Assembly (NCBI GenBank): GCA_945890895.1
Contig: CAMDDG010000007.1
Span: forward strand, 1 to 64,000
Length of the DNA: 64,000 nt
Origin: Chitinophaga pinensis
GTDB taxonomy: Bacteria; Bacteroidota; Bacteroidia; NS11-12g; UBA955
Direction: 5' to 3'
The position numbers and the translations under genes are program-made. Below, piece by piece: positions 1 through 8,911 of the stretch. The number at the start of each line of letters is the position of its first letter. The stretch's first letter is position 1. The notes beneath the pieces are model-generated. The model was not told the origin of the DNA, made no database searches, and worked only from the letters and a program-made list of their open reading frames with translations.

Positions 1-293
1 AAAATTTTGATGTGACCAGCACCTCGCTCCTGAAGCAAATCGTACATATATTTAAAGTACTCAATATGCCCTCCTTGATAACTGGTCATGGCAATTGCAT
101 TTGCATCTTCCTGAATCGCCGTATCAACCACTTCATTAACACTGCGATCATGACCCAAATGAATGACTTCACAACCGGTTGACTGAATAATTCTGCGCAT
201 TACATTAATTGCCGCATCGTGACCATCAAATAAACTTGCTGCTGTAACAATTCTTACTTTGTTTTTTGGCACGTAAACTTCAGTTTCCATCAT
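1..293 (-). CDS. icmF: Fused isobutyryl-CoA mutase-like protein (IcmF), N-terminal B12-binding part, cut by window edge
   Basis: Not in the ORF track because no stop lies inside the window. The minus strand reads [34 protein letters not shown] and continues [22 protein letters not shown] and [18 protein letters not shown]. This is the cobalamin-binding fold of acyl-CoA mutases, with the D-x-H motif (LFDGHDAA) and the S-x-x-GG loop (TSYQGGH). An N-terminal B12 domain that starts almost at residue 1 is the arrangement of IcmF, where it is followed by a MeaB-like GTPase and the mutase domain; those parts lie beyond base 1. IcmF interconverts isobutyryl-CoA and n-butyryl-CoA, or related acyl-CoAs. 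A second ATG follows the first directly. A promoter box sits 4 nt upstream. Plain methylmalonyl-CoA mutase carries this domain at its C-terminus, so it is less likely. Confidence 0.85.
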   Translation of the reverse strand, partial: MMETEVYVPKNKVRIVTAASLFDGHDAAINVMRRIIQSTGCEVIHLGHDRSVNEVVDTAIQEDANAIAMTSYQGGHIEYFKYMYDLLQERGAGHIKI

Positions 294-297
294 GCCG

Positions 298-305
298 CAA
301 ATTTA
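298..305 (-). promoter_or_regulatory. Bacteroidota -7 promoter box TAAATTTG for icmF
   Basis: The minus strand reads TAAATTTG, an exact match to the TAnnTTTG -7 consensus, with only 4 nt between the box and the first ATG. The transcript would be leaderless or nearly so. Confidence 0.55.
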
Positions 306-517
306 ACCAAAATATTCAGATTTATGCTTTTTACAGCCACCAACAATCTACAGCAAATTCCCATTTATCTTATTATATATCTATACTTTAAATAATTCAA
401 TTTGCTATTTTCGCAAATATTCAAGCATTTTTTTCTTTACTCTTTGGGGGATAATTCATCGTTCCTTGTTTCAAACCACACTAAATTCTCCAAAACTCTA
501 ACTCTTTATTAACTTAT

Positions 518-1300
518 ATGATGATTCCAATTTTAACAAAACTTCAACCGCAAATCAAAGACAAATTTAACCTGTTTGTATGCTTGACATTGTCATTGGT
601 TGTCGGGGGATGTTCAAAAAAAGAAAACCCTTTTGTTTTATATAATTCGCAATCAAACGGCATAATTCATTGGATTGATTCAAAAGCGGATTCATTGGAA
701 TTTATTCATACCATTGATAGCACATATTACAATCAAGGAGCAGATGATTTAATCAACGAAAATGAACTATCTGCAATTCACGTATATCAAATAAACCTAG
801 GACTTTCACCGGAATACCTTCCAGAACATTGGGGAATAACCGAAAATGATTTCTATTTAAAAACCGGTTTAAAGGCTACCGATGTTTTTGTTGGATTTGA
901 TTCAATAAATAATCATTCAATTTCATCGAAAATTAGTAGGGTTTCAACGGCTGAGTCTTACCTCAACAAAATATCACAACCGTTAAAAGAATACAATAAA
1001 AAGCAAGAACTCATACTATATAAAACAATTGAAATACAATCCATTACAAATGATTCCTTGCGTAATTACATTAAAAATATCACCAACCAACGAAAGAACA
1101 AATGGATAAGCAAAATGGCTTATGACGCATTCCTTACAAATGCTCATGAAACATTTTCTGAATATTTCCGTCTTAAATGTACAGAAGCAAAACTTGATAT
1201 AGAATCATCCATTAATTTAAAATTATTGCTTGAACAATTAAGTTCCGATTTGTCTGAAAAACATTGGGAATTGGTAGTTTCCCAATTGCGAAAAAAGTAA
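518..1300 (+). CDS. Hypothetical SPII lipoprotein
   Basis: A 260-residue protein of unrecognised family. A short basic/polar N-terminus is followed by a hydrophobic stretch (FVCLTLSLVVGGC) ending in a lipobox cysteine at residue 32, so it is probably an exported lipoprotein. The mature part is polar, without repeats or further membrane segments, and rich in Asn, Ser and Lys. The start has two consecutive ATG codons (518 and 521); either works. One copy of the over-represented TCGGGGGA word (603-610) lies in the signal peptide, where it encodes V-G-G. The gene stands alone and is followed by a strong terminator. No function can be assigned. Confidence 0.75.
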   Translation: MMIPILTKLQPQIKDKFNLFVCLTLSLVVGGCSKKENPFVLYNSQSNGIIHWIDSKADSLEFIHTIDSTYYNQGADDLINENELSAIHVYQINLGLSPEYLPEHWGITENDFYLKTGLKATDVFVGFDSINNHSISSKISRVSTAESYLNKISQPLKEYNKKQELILYKTIEIQSITNDSLRNYIKNITNQRKNKWISKMAYDAFLTNAHETFSEYFRLKCTEAKLDIESSINLKLLLEQLSSDLSEKHWELVVSQLRKK

Positions 1301-1331
1301 CGAGTTAGTTATTTTTGGTTTAGTTTGGTTT

Positions 1332-1360
1332 ACAAAAGCCCGGTTTCACCGGGCTTTTGT
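1332..1360 (+). terminator. Intrinsic terminator after the 518-1300 lipoprotein
   Basis: A perfect 13-bp stem, acaaaagcccggt / accgggcttttgt, with a 3-nt loop. The stem end provides the T tract. It lies 31 nt past the stop codon. Confidence 0.85.
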
Positions 1361-1531
1361 AATTATAATATCTTCATTACCTGTTCATTTTTTCAACCAA
1401 CCCATCCATCGAATTCCATAAAAAATCAACAGCGTAGCTATCCCCAAAACATTCACCGTGTTTTTTTAGGTATCATCGAGTCATTCATTTAACGAGCAAA
1501 TTTATTGCAAAACCACCGATGACGAATCATC

Positions 1532-1539
1532 TATATTTG
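1532..1539 (+). promoter_or_regulatory. Promoter -7 box TATATTTG for the GSCFA gene
   Basis: TATATTTG matches TAnnTTTG exactly and lies 28 nt before the GSCFA start codon. The rest of the 1361-1567 gap shows no open frame or hairpin. Confidence 0.55.
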
Positions 1540-1567
1540 CAATAAATTTACACTCCATTACCCCATC

Positions 1568-2314
1568 ATGGCCCAATATTTCTTTCTCGGATCTTGCTTT
1601 TCAGTCGAAATTTCTCAGCGATTAACTGAATACGCAAAAAATAATTCATTGGAAATATCGGTATTGGCCAACCCTTTTGGAACATTGTTTGCACCCAGCG
1701 CAATTGCCGATACATTATCTATTGTGGCTTATAAACAAGAACCCCAATTAGTTGAGGTGGGAAATCATTTTCATTGTCTCACGTTTGCTTCCAAATTCCA
1801 ATCCCTCCAAGAAAGTGAGTTAAAAGAAACCATTCAATCCTTGCAAGCTGCTTCTTTCAACTTCTTAAAGCAAACTAAAAAAGCCATAATCACATTAGGA
1901 ACAGCGTGGGTTTACGAATACCTTCCGAACAATTTGTTAGTGGGAAACTGCCACAGAATCCCCAACCATCAATTCAAAAAGCGATTACTTTCAACTTCAG
2001 AAGTAATTCAATCCCTAAATAAAATCATAACTTCCCTAAAATCCATCCATCCAGAAATTCAAATTGATTTCACCATAAGTCCAGTTCGACATTTACGCGA
2101 TGGACTCCTGGAAAACACCATTAGCAAATCCATTCTACGGGTTGCCGTTTATGAAATCATGAACCAACATACTGAAATTGGATATTTTCCCGCATTTGAA
2201 ATTTTCAACGAAGAATTAAGAGATAAATCCTATTTCCGGGAAGATTTTGCTCATCCGAATGATGTTGCAATCGACATTATTTTCGAAAAATGGCTCAAAA
2301 ACGAGCATATCTAA
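1568..2314 (+). CDS. GSCFA domain protein (SGNH-hydrolase-like)
   Basis: A 248-residue soluble protein that begins MAQYFFLGSCFS, the Gly-Ser-Cys-Phe block that names the GSCFA family. Other family blocks visible are ANPFGTLF near residue 37, ITLGTAWVY near 110, GNCHRIP near 125, SPVRHLRDG near 175 and YFPAFEIFNEELRD near 212, then FAHPNDVA at the end. GSCFA domains are related to SGNH/GDSL esterases; the SPVRH and HPND blocks would supply the Asp-His pair. The substrate is unknown, although relatives often sit near cell-surface carbohydrate genes. It is somewhat shorter than many family members I know (about 300 residues). The start at 1568 places the conserved block right at the N-terminus, with no signal peptide. 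Confidence 0.88.
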   Translation: MAQYFFLGSCFSVEISQRLTEYAKNNSLEISVLANPFGTLFAPSAIADTLSIVAYKQEPQLVEVGNHFHCLTFASKFQSLQESELKETIQSLQAASFNFLKQTKKAIITLGTAWVYEYLPNNLLVGNCHRIPNHQFKKRLLSTSEVIQSLNKIITSLKSIHPEIQIDFTISPVRHLRDGLLENTISKSILRVAVYEIMNQHTEIGYFPAFEIFNEELRDKSYFREDFAHPNDVAIDIIFEKWLKNEHI

Positions 2315-2347
2315 AACTAAGTTAAGCCTATCAGAAAACCCTAATCG

Positions 2348-2947
2348 CTATTTGGATTCGGGAATCAATTCATTCAGCAAACTTTCAACATTATCTCCCA
2401 ACCGCAAATAAGTAGGCTCCACCGCGCTTAAACGAGAAACCACATCGGTAGTTTCTTCTGCACATTCGGCTAACTCCTTTTGAATCTCTGCATATTCAGC
2501 ACGAAATTCATCCACTTTTTCATCGTATTTACCCTTCTTCACTTGGCTATCCAATCCTTTCAATGCATAAAATACATTTTCCGCATTCAAAACGCAATTC
2601 TTGTACTGTTGTCCCACACCTTTATAAATTCTTGCAACGCTTTCGTACTGAATGAACCACAGTTTTTGTTCTTCCGTTAGTTGATTTTCCTTCAAGAAAT
2701 TTGCGCGTATTAGTTGCTGCTGCATTTCCTCCTTGCGCTCCTCAATTTCGTCCATTTCATAGGTAAACTGTTGACGAACTGCATTCAATTGACCCCACAA
2801 ACTATCTACTTTTGAAATCATGGCCGTTCTTTTTTCTTCGGGGGATGTGGATTCGGTACAACTCGAAATTATTAATCCAAACATCAACAATACAGTCATA
2901 AATAATGGGTATTTTTGACTTGTTTTAACCCAGGAATGAAACATCAT
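2348..2947 (-). CDS. Hypothetical SPII lipoprotein with coiled coil
   Basis: A 199-residue protein whose N-terminus reads MMFHSWVKTSQKYPLF followed by MTVLLMFGLIISSC, a lipobox with Cys at residue 30. The mature part is strongly helical and charged (EIEERKEEMQQQLI, EFRAEYAEIQKELAECAEE), suggesting a coiled coil in the periplasm. No family was recognised. The ATG at 2947 is favoured over Met17 because a TAAGTTTG promoter box lies just 4 nt upstream. The 5' end overlaps the start of the divergent chrA gene by about 12 nt, so each gene's control region lies inside the other gene. A copy of TCGGGGGA (2838-2845) encodes S-P-E just after the lipobox. Confidence 0.72.
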   Translation of the reverse strand: MMFHSWVKTSQKYPLFMTVLLMFGLIISSCTESTSPEEKRTAMISKVDSLWGQLNAVRQQFTYEMDEIEERKEEMQQQLIRANFLKENQLTEEQKLWFIQYESVARIYKGVGQQYKNCVLNAENVFYALKGLDSQVKKGKYDEKVDEFRAEYAEIQKELAECAEETTDVVSRLSAVEPTYLRLGDNVESLLNELIPESK

Positions 2948-4306
2948 ACTACAAACTTACAAAATCAAAATCACATTCGCTTTTTAAAATCGGCATTTTG
3001 GTTGGGTTTGTCGGCATTTGGTGGTCCCCAGTTGCATTTACCGTATTTTAAGAAAGAGTTAGTAGACAAGCATCAATTCATTACTCATAAAGAACTTATA
3101 GAAATCAATGCATTTTGTAATGCGCTTCCGGGTCCCAGCACCACCCAAACCATCAGTACAATTGGATTAAAAATAGGCGGAAAACGTTTATCGGCTTTAA
3201 CCTTATTTGCTTGGGCACTTCCGGGTGCCATTTTCATGACCATTTTAGCGTTTCTTCCTTCATTAATTCCTTCAACCTATTTGCGATTCCTGCCTCCGGT
3301 TGTGGTGGCCTTTATGGTATTTGGAGTTTACACCATGTTCAAATGGCTGGTTCCCAATGCCATAAATATTGGCATTTTCATACTCATTGGAATAGCAGGA
3401 TTTGTATTTCATTCTCCTTGGATCTTCCCTTTAGGAATCTTGATCTCGGCGGTGATTAGTGCATATTTTCAACCCGAATTACCATCCCCAGAAATTAAAA
3501 CAGAAAAATCGCAAGAAAACACAACGATATCTGATCATTCACGAATTTCCACTGATCATTCACGCATTTCCACGAAATCAGACTACAAACAACCCAAACT
3601 ACACAAAATCAAATCGCATCTCACCCCCAAAACGCGAAAAAAAATGCGCAAGCTTTCATATAACTTGGGGTGGTTCTTTTTCATTGGTTTTTTGGGATAT
3701 TTTCTGGCTCAAATTCCCGGCAGTAAGGTAAATTCATTCCTTGTGCAACTTTTTGAAAACACCTATCGGATGAGCGCTCTTTCTTTTGGCGGGGGAAACA
3801 TTCTCGCCGCTATGATGTTGGAAGAATTCGTGCAGATCACCCATCGCGTTAGCATGACTCAATTCAACTTTGGCATGGCAATGATTCAAGCCGCACCTGG
3901 CCCCAATTTTAATTTGGCTGTGTATATGAACACCCTAGCCATGAACAACTTTAATGGAGCTTGGCACCTTCAAATTTTAGCGAGTATTATTGGGCTTATT
4001 TCCGTTTTCCTTCCGGGATTGCTGTTGGTATTTTTCGCCTATCCCGTTTGGTCGAAATTGCAATATACCCGCATCATTCAGAAAACTACCCCTGGATTAT
4101 TTGCCGCATCCATTGGATTCATTTTATCCGCTACACTCGCCATTTCTCAAGATTGGATTTCTCAATTTCAAATGCTCACATCCGTACAAATCACCCTTCA
4201 AATTGTCGTATTTTTATCGGCTTTAATTATGCAATCTTCCGGAAAGGTGCAAACGCCGTTGGTCGTTTTATTCGGCTTGATTGTAGGATGGCTCATGCCT
4301 CTATAG
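2936..4306 (+). CDS. chrA: ChrA-type chromate transporter, two CHR domains
   Basis: A 456-residue polytopic membrane protein with two CHR repeats. The first contains LGLSAFGGPQLHLPYF near residue 26 and NALPGPSTTQTISTIG near 65. The second contains ALSFGGGNILAAMMLEEF near 283 and IQAAPGPNFNLAVY near 318. These are the FGGP and PGP signatures of the CHR family, which exports chromate or related oxyanions by anion/proton exchange. Between the halves is a hydrophilic linker of about 65 residues with a tandem DHSRIST repeat and a basic stretch. The ORF track starts at 2915. The ATG at 2936 (MKHHTTNL) is preferred because it reduces the overlap with the divergent lipoprotein, though neither start is well marked. 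The substrate of Bacteroidota homologues has not been established here. Confidence 0.88.
   Translation: MKHHTTNLQNQNHIRFLKSAFWLGLSAFGGPQLHLPYFKKELVDKHQFITHKELIEINAFCNALPGPSTTQTISTIGLKIGGKRLSALTLFAWALPGAIFMTILAFLPSLIPSTYLRFLPPVVVAFMVFGVYTMFKWLVPNAINIGIFILIGIAGFVFHSPWIFPLGILISAVISAYFQPELPSPEIKTEKSQENTTISDHSRISTDHSRISTKSDYKQPKLHKIKSHLTPKTRKKMRKLSYNLGWFFFIGFLGYFLAQIPGSKVNSFLVQLFENTYRMSALSFGGGNILAAMMLEEFVQITHRVSMTQFNFGMAMIQAAPGPNFNLAVYMNTLAMNNFNGAWHLQILASIIGLISVFLPGLLLVFFAYPVWSKLQYTRIIQKTTPGLFAASIGFILSATLAISQDWISQFQMLTSVQITLQIVVFLSALIMQSSGKVQTPLVVLFGLIVGWLMPL
2952..2959 (-). promoter_or_regulatory. Promoter -7 box TAAGTTTG for the 2348-2947 lipoprotein
   Basis: TAAGTTTG on the minus strand, 4 nt before the ATG at 2947. 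It falls inside the first codons of chrA on the other strand. Confidence 0.45.
3531..3572 (+). repeat. 21-nt tandem repeat in the chrA linker
   Basis: Two adjacent copies of ctgatcattcacgaatttcca differing by one base (a/c). They encode the heptapeptide DHSRIST twice in the cytoplasmic or periplasmic linker between the CHR domains. Confidence 0.85.
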
Positions 4307-4332
4307 AATTATTTCGGTATATTCGTATCTTT

Positions 4333-5031
4333 ATGAGAATCGCGGATAAACTGCACATAAAACCTCTTGCTCTACTTGTGTTTATGGTAACCATATTCTT
4401 CCATAAAACAAGCACTGCTCAGTCCGTTAAAAAAGGACAAAATCACTTCATACTTTTTACGGGTTTAGTTTTAACTACCGATAGTTTAAAACCGATTCCA
4501 TTTGTTAATATTCGCAGCCACCGCAGAGGCCTTATTGGATTTTCGGATATCAATGGATATTTCGATGTCGTAGTAAAAAAAGGGGATACCATTTATTTTG
4601 AACAAATTGAAAAGAAAGGATCCTGGCACGTTGTACCCGACACCCTTACGGGTAATCGATACAATGTAGTTAAACTGCTTACTCAGGATACAGGGTATAT
4701 TTCTGATATTTTTATTCGTGCACTTCCGCTAAAAACACTGTTTGCCCATGAATTTGTTCATCGCGACATTCCTGATGATGCGTTAGAACGCGCACGTAAA
4801 AACCTCGAGAACGAAGCGGTTAAAGAGGAACTTAGATTGCGACCTGCTGATGCACATCAAGCACAGTCCTTGTTAGCAACTCAACGCGCTCAGCAATTGT
4901 ATTACTACAATCAAGTCCCACCACAAAATTATTTGAGTCCAGTAGCTTGGATGCAATTCTTCAACGCTTGGAAACGCGGTGATTTCAAAAAGAAGAAAAA
5001 GCCCACCAGCACCTACGTTTCGCCGTATTGA
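4333..5031 (+). CDS. Exported protein with carboxypeptidase-regulatory-like domain
   Basis: The ORF track gives 3961, but the first 124 codons overlap chrA in another frame. The ATG at 4333 starts a clean signal peptide (MRIADKLHIKPLALLVFMVTIFF ending near STAQ), giving 232 residues. Residues 36-105 (FTGLVLTTDSLKPIPFVNIRSHRRGLIGFSDINGYFDVVVKKGDTIYF) have the beta-sandwich pattern of CarboxypepD_reg-like domains, common on Bacteroidota envelope proteins. The C-terminal half is helical, Ala/Gln-rich, and ends in a lysine cluster (FKKKKKPTSTY). The gene is 26 nt after chrA on the same strand and may be co-transcribed. It is probably periplasmic; no enzymatic residues were seen. Confidence 0.75.
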   Translation: MRIADKLHIKPLALLVFMVTIFFHKTSTAQSVKKGQNHFILFTGLVLTTDSLKPIPFVNIRSHRRGLIGFSDINGYFDVVVKKGDTIYFEQIEKKGSWHVVPDTLTGNRYNVVKLLTQDTGYISDIFIRALPLKTLFAHEFVHRDIPDDALERARKNLENEAVKEELRLRPADAHQAQSLLATQRAQQLYYYNQVPPQNYLSPVAWMQFFNAWKRGDFKKKKKPTSTYVSPY

Positions 5032-5144
5032 TTAACGGATGCATTTGATTTAAATTCGTTTACTACTCCTCAATACAAATTGTATATCAAAAGTCCAACT
5101 AGAATAATGCATCAGAATTCTAATTAGTCTTCAATATTCAACCA

Positions 5145-6389
5145 TTATTCCCCCGAATAAATAGAATTTCTGCGTGTACTCATTAACAATTCGGTTGAAA
5201 TCGGCATAGAGATTCCCAATAATTCCACCAAGCGAATCGACCAATAACTTAACTGAAATTTCCAACCCGATAACTCAAACTTAGGCGGATGTACTCCCAA
5301 TACTTGCGCCAATTCTTGCATTAAATATCGAAAAGTCAAATTATGACTAACCATCAAATGACGTTTACCGTAATTGGATTCTTGAGTAAGCATCGTTAAA
5401 GCCGAATAAGCTAGATCATCCACAAAAACAAAACCATTGGAACCAGCTGGATAAGCAGGGATTCCTTTTCGTACGGTATTCGCAACTTGTTCTGAACTGG
5501 TGTGCGCTTCACCAAATCCTAAAATCACACCGGGATTCAAAATCAACACCTGCAACCCTTCTTCCTTACCACGCCACACTTCCATTTCGGCTAAGTACTT
5601 ACTGTTCGCGTAGGCTGTATTATACTTTGAATCCACCCATTCAGAATCAATTCGAATCGGCTGATCATTTTCAGGTCGCCCCAAAGCAGCAATGGAGCTA
5701 ATGTGCACGAATTTTTTAACCCCTTTTTTCAAACACGCATTAATTAAATTACGCGTTCCATCGGTATTTTCTTGAATCATTCTGTCTTCCGACTTTTTAT
5801 CAAACGAAACTATTGCTGCACAATGCATTACAACGTCGTACGAATCATCGAGAATATCAAGAATATCATCGGTGTCCTGCAAATCCATTTCTACCCATTG
5901 GGGTTGAAAATCTTGAATTTTGGAAACAGCGGTTTGAGAATAATTATCAGCTTTATTTCTGTTGTCAGTCGTATTAATGTTGGGAACGGCTTGCTGGTCA
6001 TTTGCAGGAGAACTTTGTTCAGCAACTTGATTTAACGCTTGCGATAAATTAAACGTTAACACATTTTTCAGTTGTGGCAAACCTACACGTGACTTCAACT
6101 GCGCCACTTGTTCCACGCTCAGAAAATCAGATTTCGTATCAGATTGTACGTTCAAATTCAATACTTCGGAACTCGAACCTTGTGCTGCATTATACTCTTT
6201 CGATGAACCACTGTTCGTTAACGGATTACTGTTGTTCGGACCATTCGAATACCACTTCCTAACTGATTCAAACAAGTGCATTTTGCTATTTGCGCGCTTG
6301 TTCAAAACCACTTCGTGACCCATTAAATGGGCTTGATAGGCCATGTGACTTCCCACAAAACCCGTTGCACCCGTAATTAAGATTTTCAT
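5145..6389 (-). CDS. NAD(P)-dependent epimerase/dehydratase (extended SDR) with a long low-complexity insertion
   Basis: A 414-residue Rossmann enzyme that opens MKILITGATGFVGSH (dinucleotide-binding TGxxGxxG). It has the DVVMHCAAIVSFD and VHISSIAALG strands and the catalytic Y-x-x-x-K in YANSKYLAE near residue 267. Overall it resembles dihydroflavonol-reductase-like SDRs that act on a secondary alcohol or ketone. Between beta-2 (about residue 45) and the strand leading to MDLQDTDDI (about 170) is an insertion of about 120 residues rich in Asn, Ser and Gln (NGPNNSNPLTNSGSSKEY), absent from normal family members of about 330 residues. The last codons contain a TCGGGGGA copy (5149-5156). The start codon overlaps the stop of the upstream 6386-6925 gene by 4 nt (ATGA), implying translational coupling. 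Confidence 0.85.
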   Translation of the reverse strand: MKILITGATGFVGSHMAYQAHLMGHEVVLNKRANSKMHLFESVRKWYSNGPNNSNPLTNSGSSKEYNAAQGSSSEVLNLNVQSDTKSDFLSVEQVAQLKSRVGLPQLKNVLTFNLSQALNQVAEQSSPANDQQAVPNINTTDNRNKADNYSQTAVSKIQDFQPQWVEMDLQDTDDILDILDDSYDVVMHCAAIVSFDKKSEDRMIQENTDGTRNLINACLKKGVKKFVHISSIAALGRPENDQPIRIDSEWVDSKYNTAYANSKYLAEMEVWRGKEEGLQVLILNPGVILGFGEAHTSSEQVANTVRKGIPAYPAGSNGFVFVDDLAYSALTMLTQESNYGKRHLMVSHNLTFRYLMQELAQVLGVHPPKFELSGWKFQLSYWSIRLVELLGISMPISTELLMSTRRNSIYSGE

Positions 6390-6925
6390 GGGTTTGCTGG
6401 TTTAATAGCAGCAGAATCATTCATTTTTTGGATATATTCCAATTGTTGTTCGGGCGTTACCATGCCTTTTTCAATAAAAAACACCATGGTTTTAGCTTGC
6501 TTTCCAATGTCGGTATCTGCGTAATGCTCAACAAGGTATTTGTAGTATTCCAAGGCTTTGTCATAAATGCCATTTTGCTCGTAATAATGCGATGCCACCA
6601 CTGCACTCTCTAATTTGCGTTCCTTGCTACCGTTAAAGTTTTGCAAATAATATTCCGCCCATTGGGCTGCTTTTACTCCGTGATTCTTGCGCTCTTGAAT
6701 CAAAACCGCATAGTAGCAGAAATTTTCACTTTTGGGATGTTTGGGATTGGCTTGAGCAAACGCAAACAACATGGAATCCGCATTTTTAGGCAATGAATCA
6801 ACATTCATTTTAGGGGTTAATTTCGCCTCGAACGGCTCAATGCTCTGCAAATCTTTGTCCACTTTAGAAACACATCCCCAGACAACAAAAAACAACACCC
6901 CGATTACACGACTCATTTTTGACAT
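6386..6925 (-). CDS. Small TPR-like lipoprotein
   Basis: A 179-residue protein with a short lipoprotein signal (MSKMSRVIGVLFFVVWGC, Cys18). It is followed by alpha-helical pairs that resemble tetratricopeptide repeats (KAAQWAEYYLQNF, ALEYYKYLVEHYADTDIGKQAKTMVFF). The pattern resembles periplasmic TPR lipoproteins such as YbgF/BamD relatives, but it is too short and degenerate to name. It precedes the SDR gene and shares a 4-nt start/stop overlap with it. A TAAATTTG box sits 4 nt before the first ATG, so the transcript would begin at or next to the start codon; Met4 is the alternative start. Confidence 0.72.
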   Translation of the reverse strand: MSKMSRVIGVLFFVVWGCVSKVDKDLQSIEPFEAKLTPKMNVDSLPKNADSMLFAFAQANPKHPKSENFCYYAVLIQERKNHGVKAAQWAEYYLQNFNGSKERKLESAVVASHYYEQNGIYDKALEYYKYLVEHYADTDIGKQAKTMVFFIEKGMVTPEQQLEYIQKMNDSAAIKPANP

Positions 6926-6929
6926 AGGG

Positions 6930-6937
6930 CAAATTTA
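6930..6937 (-). promoter_or_regulatory. Promoter -7 box TAAATTTG for the 6386-6925 / SDR operon
   Basis: Exact TAnnTTTG match on the minus strand, with a 4-nt gap to the ATG at 6925. Confidence 0.55.
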
Positions 6938-7003
6938 CAACGATTTAGACAATGTTAAAAACTTGGTTTCAGAGTCTGTGATTATTTGGGTAAAATTGCA
7001 TTA

Positions 7004-8911
7004 ATGAGTGAAAATCAATTAGCCCAACCCCAATATACGGAAAACGAAATCCGAAGTCTGGATTGGAAAGAACACATTCGCCTGCGACCCGGTATGTACA
7101 TCGGTAAATTGGGCGATGGTAATTCCCCCGACGATGGAATTTACGTACTCATCAAAGAAATCATCGATAACTCCATCGATGAACACGTTATGGGGAACGG
7201 TAAAAAAATCGATATCACCATTGACGATAAAAGAGTAGCCATTAGAGATTACGGTCGCGGTATTCCTTTGGGAAAGGTGATTGATTGCGTTTCCAAAATC
7301 AATACAGGAGGTAAATACGACAGTCGCGCATTCCAAAAATCGGTCGGTTTGAACGGTGTGGGTACCAAAGCGGTAAACGCTCTAAGTAGCTACTTTTCTG
7401 TTCAATCGTTTCGCGATGGCAAAACCAAAAAAGCGGAATTCAATCAAGGAAACTTGACCAATGATGCAGCTGAAGAACCCACCACCGAAACCAATGGAAC
7501 GCGTATCATTTTTGAACCCGATGGAACCATCTTCAAAAACTACCGTTTCATCCACGATTTTATTCGTGAACAGGTAAAAAACTATACCTACCTCAACTCG
7601 CAACTTACCATTCGATACAACGGCGAATCCTTTGCATCGAGAAGAGGTTTGATGGATTTGCTGGAAAGCAAAGTAACTCCCGAAGCGGCACTTTACCCCG
7701 TTATACATATCCAAGCCGAAGACTTTGAAATTGCCTTCACCCATACCGAAGCATACGGAGAAGAATATTACTCATTTGTAAACGGACAGTACACCACTCA
7801 AGGCGGTACGCATTTGGTGGCTTTCCGCGAAGCATTTGTAAAAACCATCCGCGAATTCTATAAAAAAGATTACGATGCCAGCGATATCCGCAGTTCGATC
7901 ACCGCGGCGGTCAGCGTTCGTGTGGTTGAACCTGTGTTTGAAAGTCAAACCAAAACCAAATTAGGTAGTACCGAAATCGCACCCGACGGCCCAAGTATGA
8001 AGTCCGCTATGATGGATTTCATCAAAAAGCACGTCGACGATTACCTGCATAAAAATCCAGCAACGGCAGATGCCCTGATTAAGAAAATCCTTCAGAATGA
8101 GCGCGAACGCAAGGACATGGCTGGAGTTCAAAAACTGGCTAAAGAACGGGCAAAACGCGCCAATCTTCACAACAAGAAACTTCGCGATTGCCGTATTCAC
8201 TTGCCTGACGCTAAAAAAGACGAGCGTTACGAGTCCACACTCTTCATCACGGAGGGAGATTCAGCGTCTGGAAGTATTACCAAAAGCCGAAATCCCGATC
8301 TTCAAGCCGTATTCAGTTTACGTGGTAAACCCTTGAACTGCTATGGATTAAAGAAGAAAGTGGTGTATGAAAACGAAGAATTCAACTTGCTTCAACATGC
8401 CCTTGACATCGAAGAATCATTAGAAAATCTGCGCTACAACAAAATTGTCATAGCAACGGATGCCGACGTGGACGGCATGCACATTCGTTTGTTGATGATG
8501 ACGTTCTTCTTGCAGTTTTTCCCGGACTTGGTGAGAAACGGACATTTATACATCCTCCAAACCCCGTTGTTCCGCGTAAGAAACAAGAAAGAAACCATTT
8601 ACTGTTTCAGCGATAAAGAACGCGTAGATGCGATTGCGAAATTGGGCAACAAACCTGAAATCACACGATTCAAAGGATTGGGTGAAATTTCACCCGACGA
8701 ATTCGGTGGGTTTATTGGTCCCGACATCCGATTGGAACCCGTAATTTTAAAAGAAGACACCAGCGTGGAGCGTCTTTTAAAGTACTACATGGGCAAAAAT
8801 ACACCGGAGCGACAAGAGTTCATTATCGATAACCTCGTTGTTGAAACCAACGATTTGGAAATCGTGAAAGCACCCAATACCGAAGAAGCCAATGAATTGG
8901 CTGAAGCTTAA
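7004..8911 (+). CDS. parE: DNA topoisomerase IV subunit B (type IIA, ATPase subunit)
   Basis: A 635-residue GHKL ATPase/Toprim protein. Visible motifs are RPGMYIG near residue 28, the N-box [11 protein letters not shown] near 50, DYGRGIP near 80, the glycine loop [15 protein letters not shown] near 110, and QTKTKLGS near 310. The Toprim motifs are [11 protein letters not shown] near 411 and [12 protein letters not shown] near 485, followed by [13 protein letters not shown]. The size and absence of the long GyrB insertion fit ParE, which with ParC decatenates replicated chromosomes. The track start (6986, TTG) would add MGKIAL; the ATG at 7004 is more likely. In many Bacteroidota parC follows directly; here the next gene is an unrelated membrane protein that overlaps parE by 20 nt. 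Confidence 0.92.
   Translation: MSENQLAQPQYTENEIRSLDWKEHIRLRPGMYIGKLGDGNSPDDGIYVLIKEIIDNSIDEHVMGNGKKIDITIDDKRVAIRDYGRGIPLGKVIDCVSKINTGGKYDSRAFQKSVGLNGVGTKAVNALSSYFSVQSFRDGKTKKAEFNQGNLTNDAAEEPTTETNGTRIIFEPDGTIFKNYRFIHDFIREQVKNYTYLNSQLTIRYNGESFASRRGLMDLLESKVTPEAALYPVIHIQAEDFEIAFTHTEAYGEEYYSFVNGQYTTQGGTHLVAFREAFVKTIREFYKKDYDASDIRSSITAAVSVRVVEPVFESQTKTKLGSTEIAPDGPSMKSAMMDFIKKHVDDYLHKNPATADALIKKILQNERERKDMAGVQKLAKERAKRANLHNKKLRDCRIHLPDAKKDERYESTLFITEGDSASGSITKSRNPDLQAVFSLRGKPLNCYGLKKKVVYENEEFNLLQHALDIEESLENLRYNKIVIATDADVDGMHIRLLMMTFFLQFFPDLVRNGHLYILQTPLFRVRNKKETIYCFSDKERVDAIAKLGNKPEITRFKGLGEISPDEFGGFIGPDIRLEPVILKEDTSVERLLKYYMGKNTPERQEFIIDNLVVETNDLEIVKAPNTEEANELAEA

Noticed and set aside
3990-4226. 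78-codon ORF overlapping chrA
   Set aside because: A shadow of the chrA second half; the real downstream gene starts at 4333.
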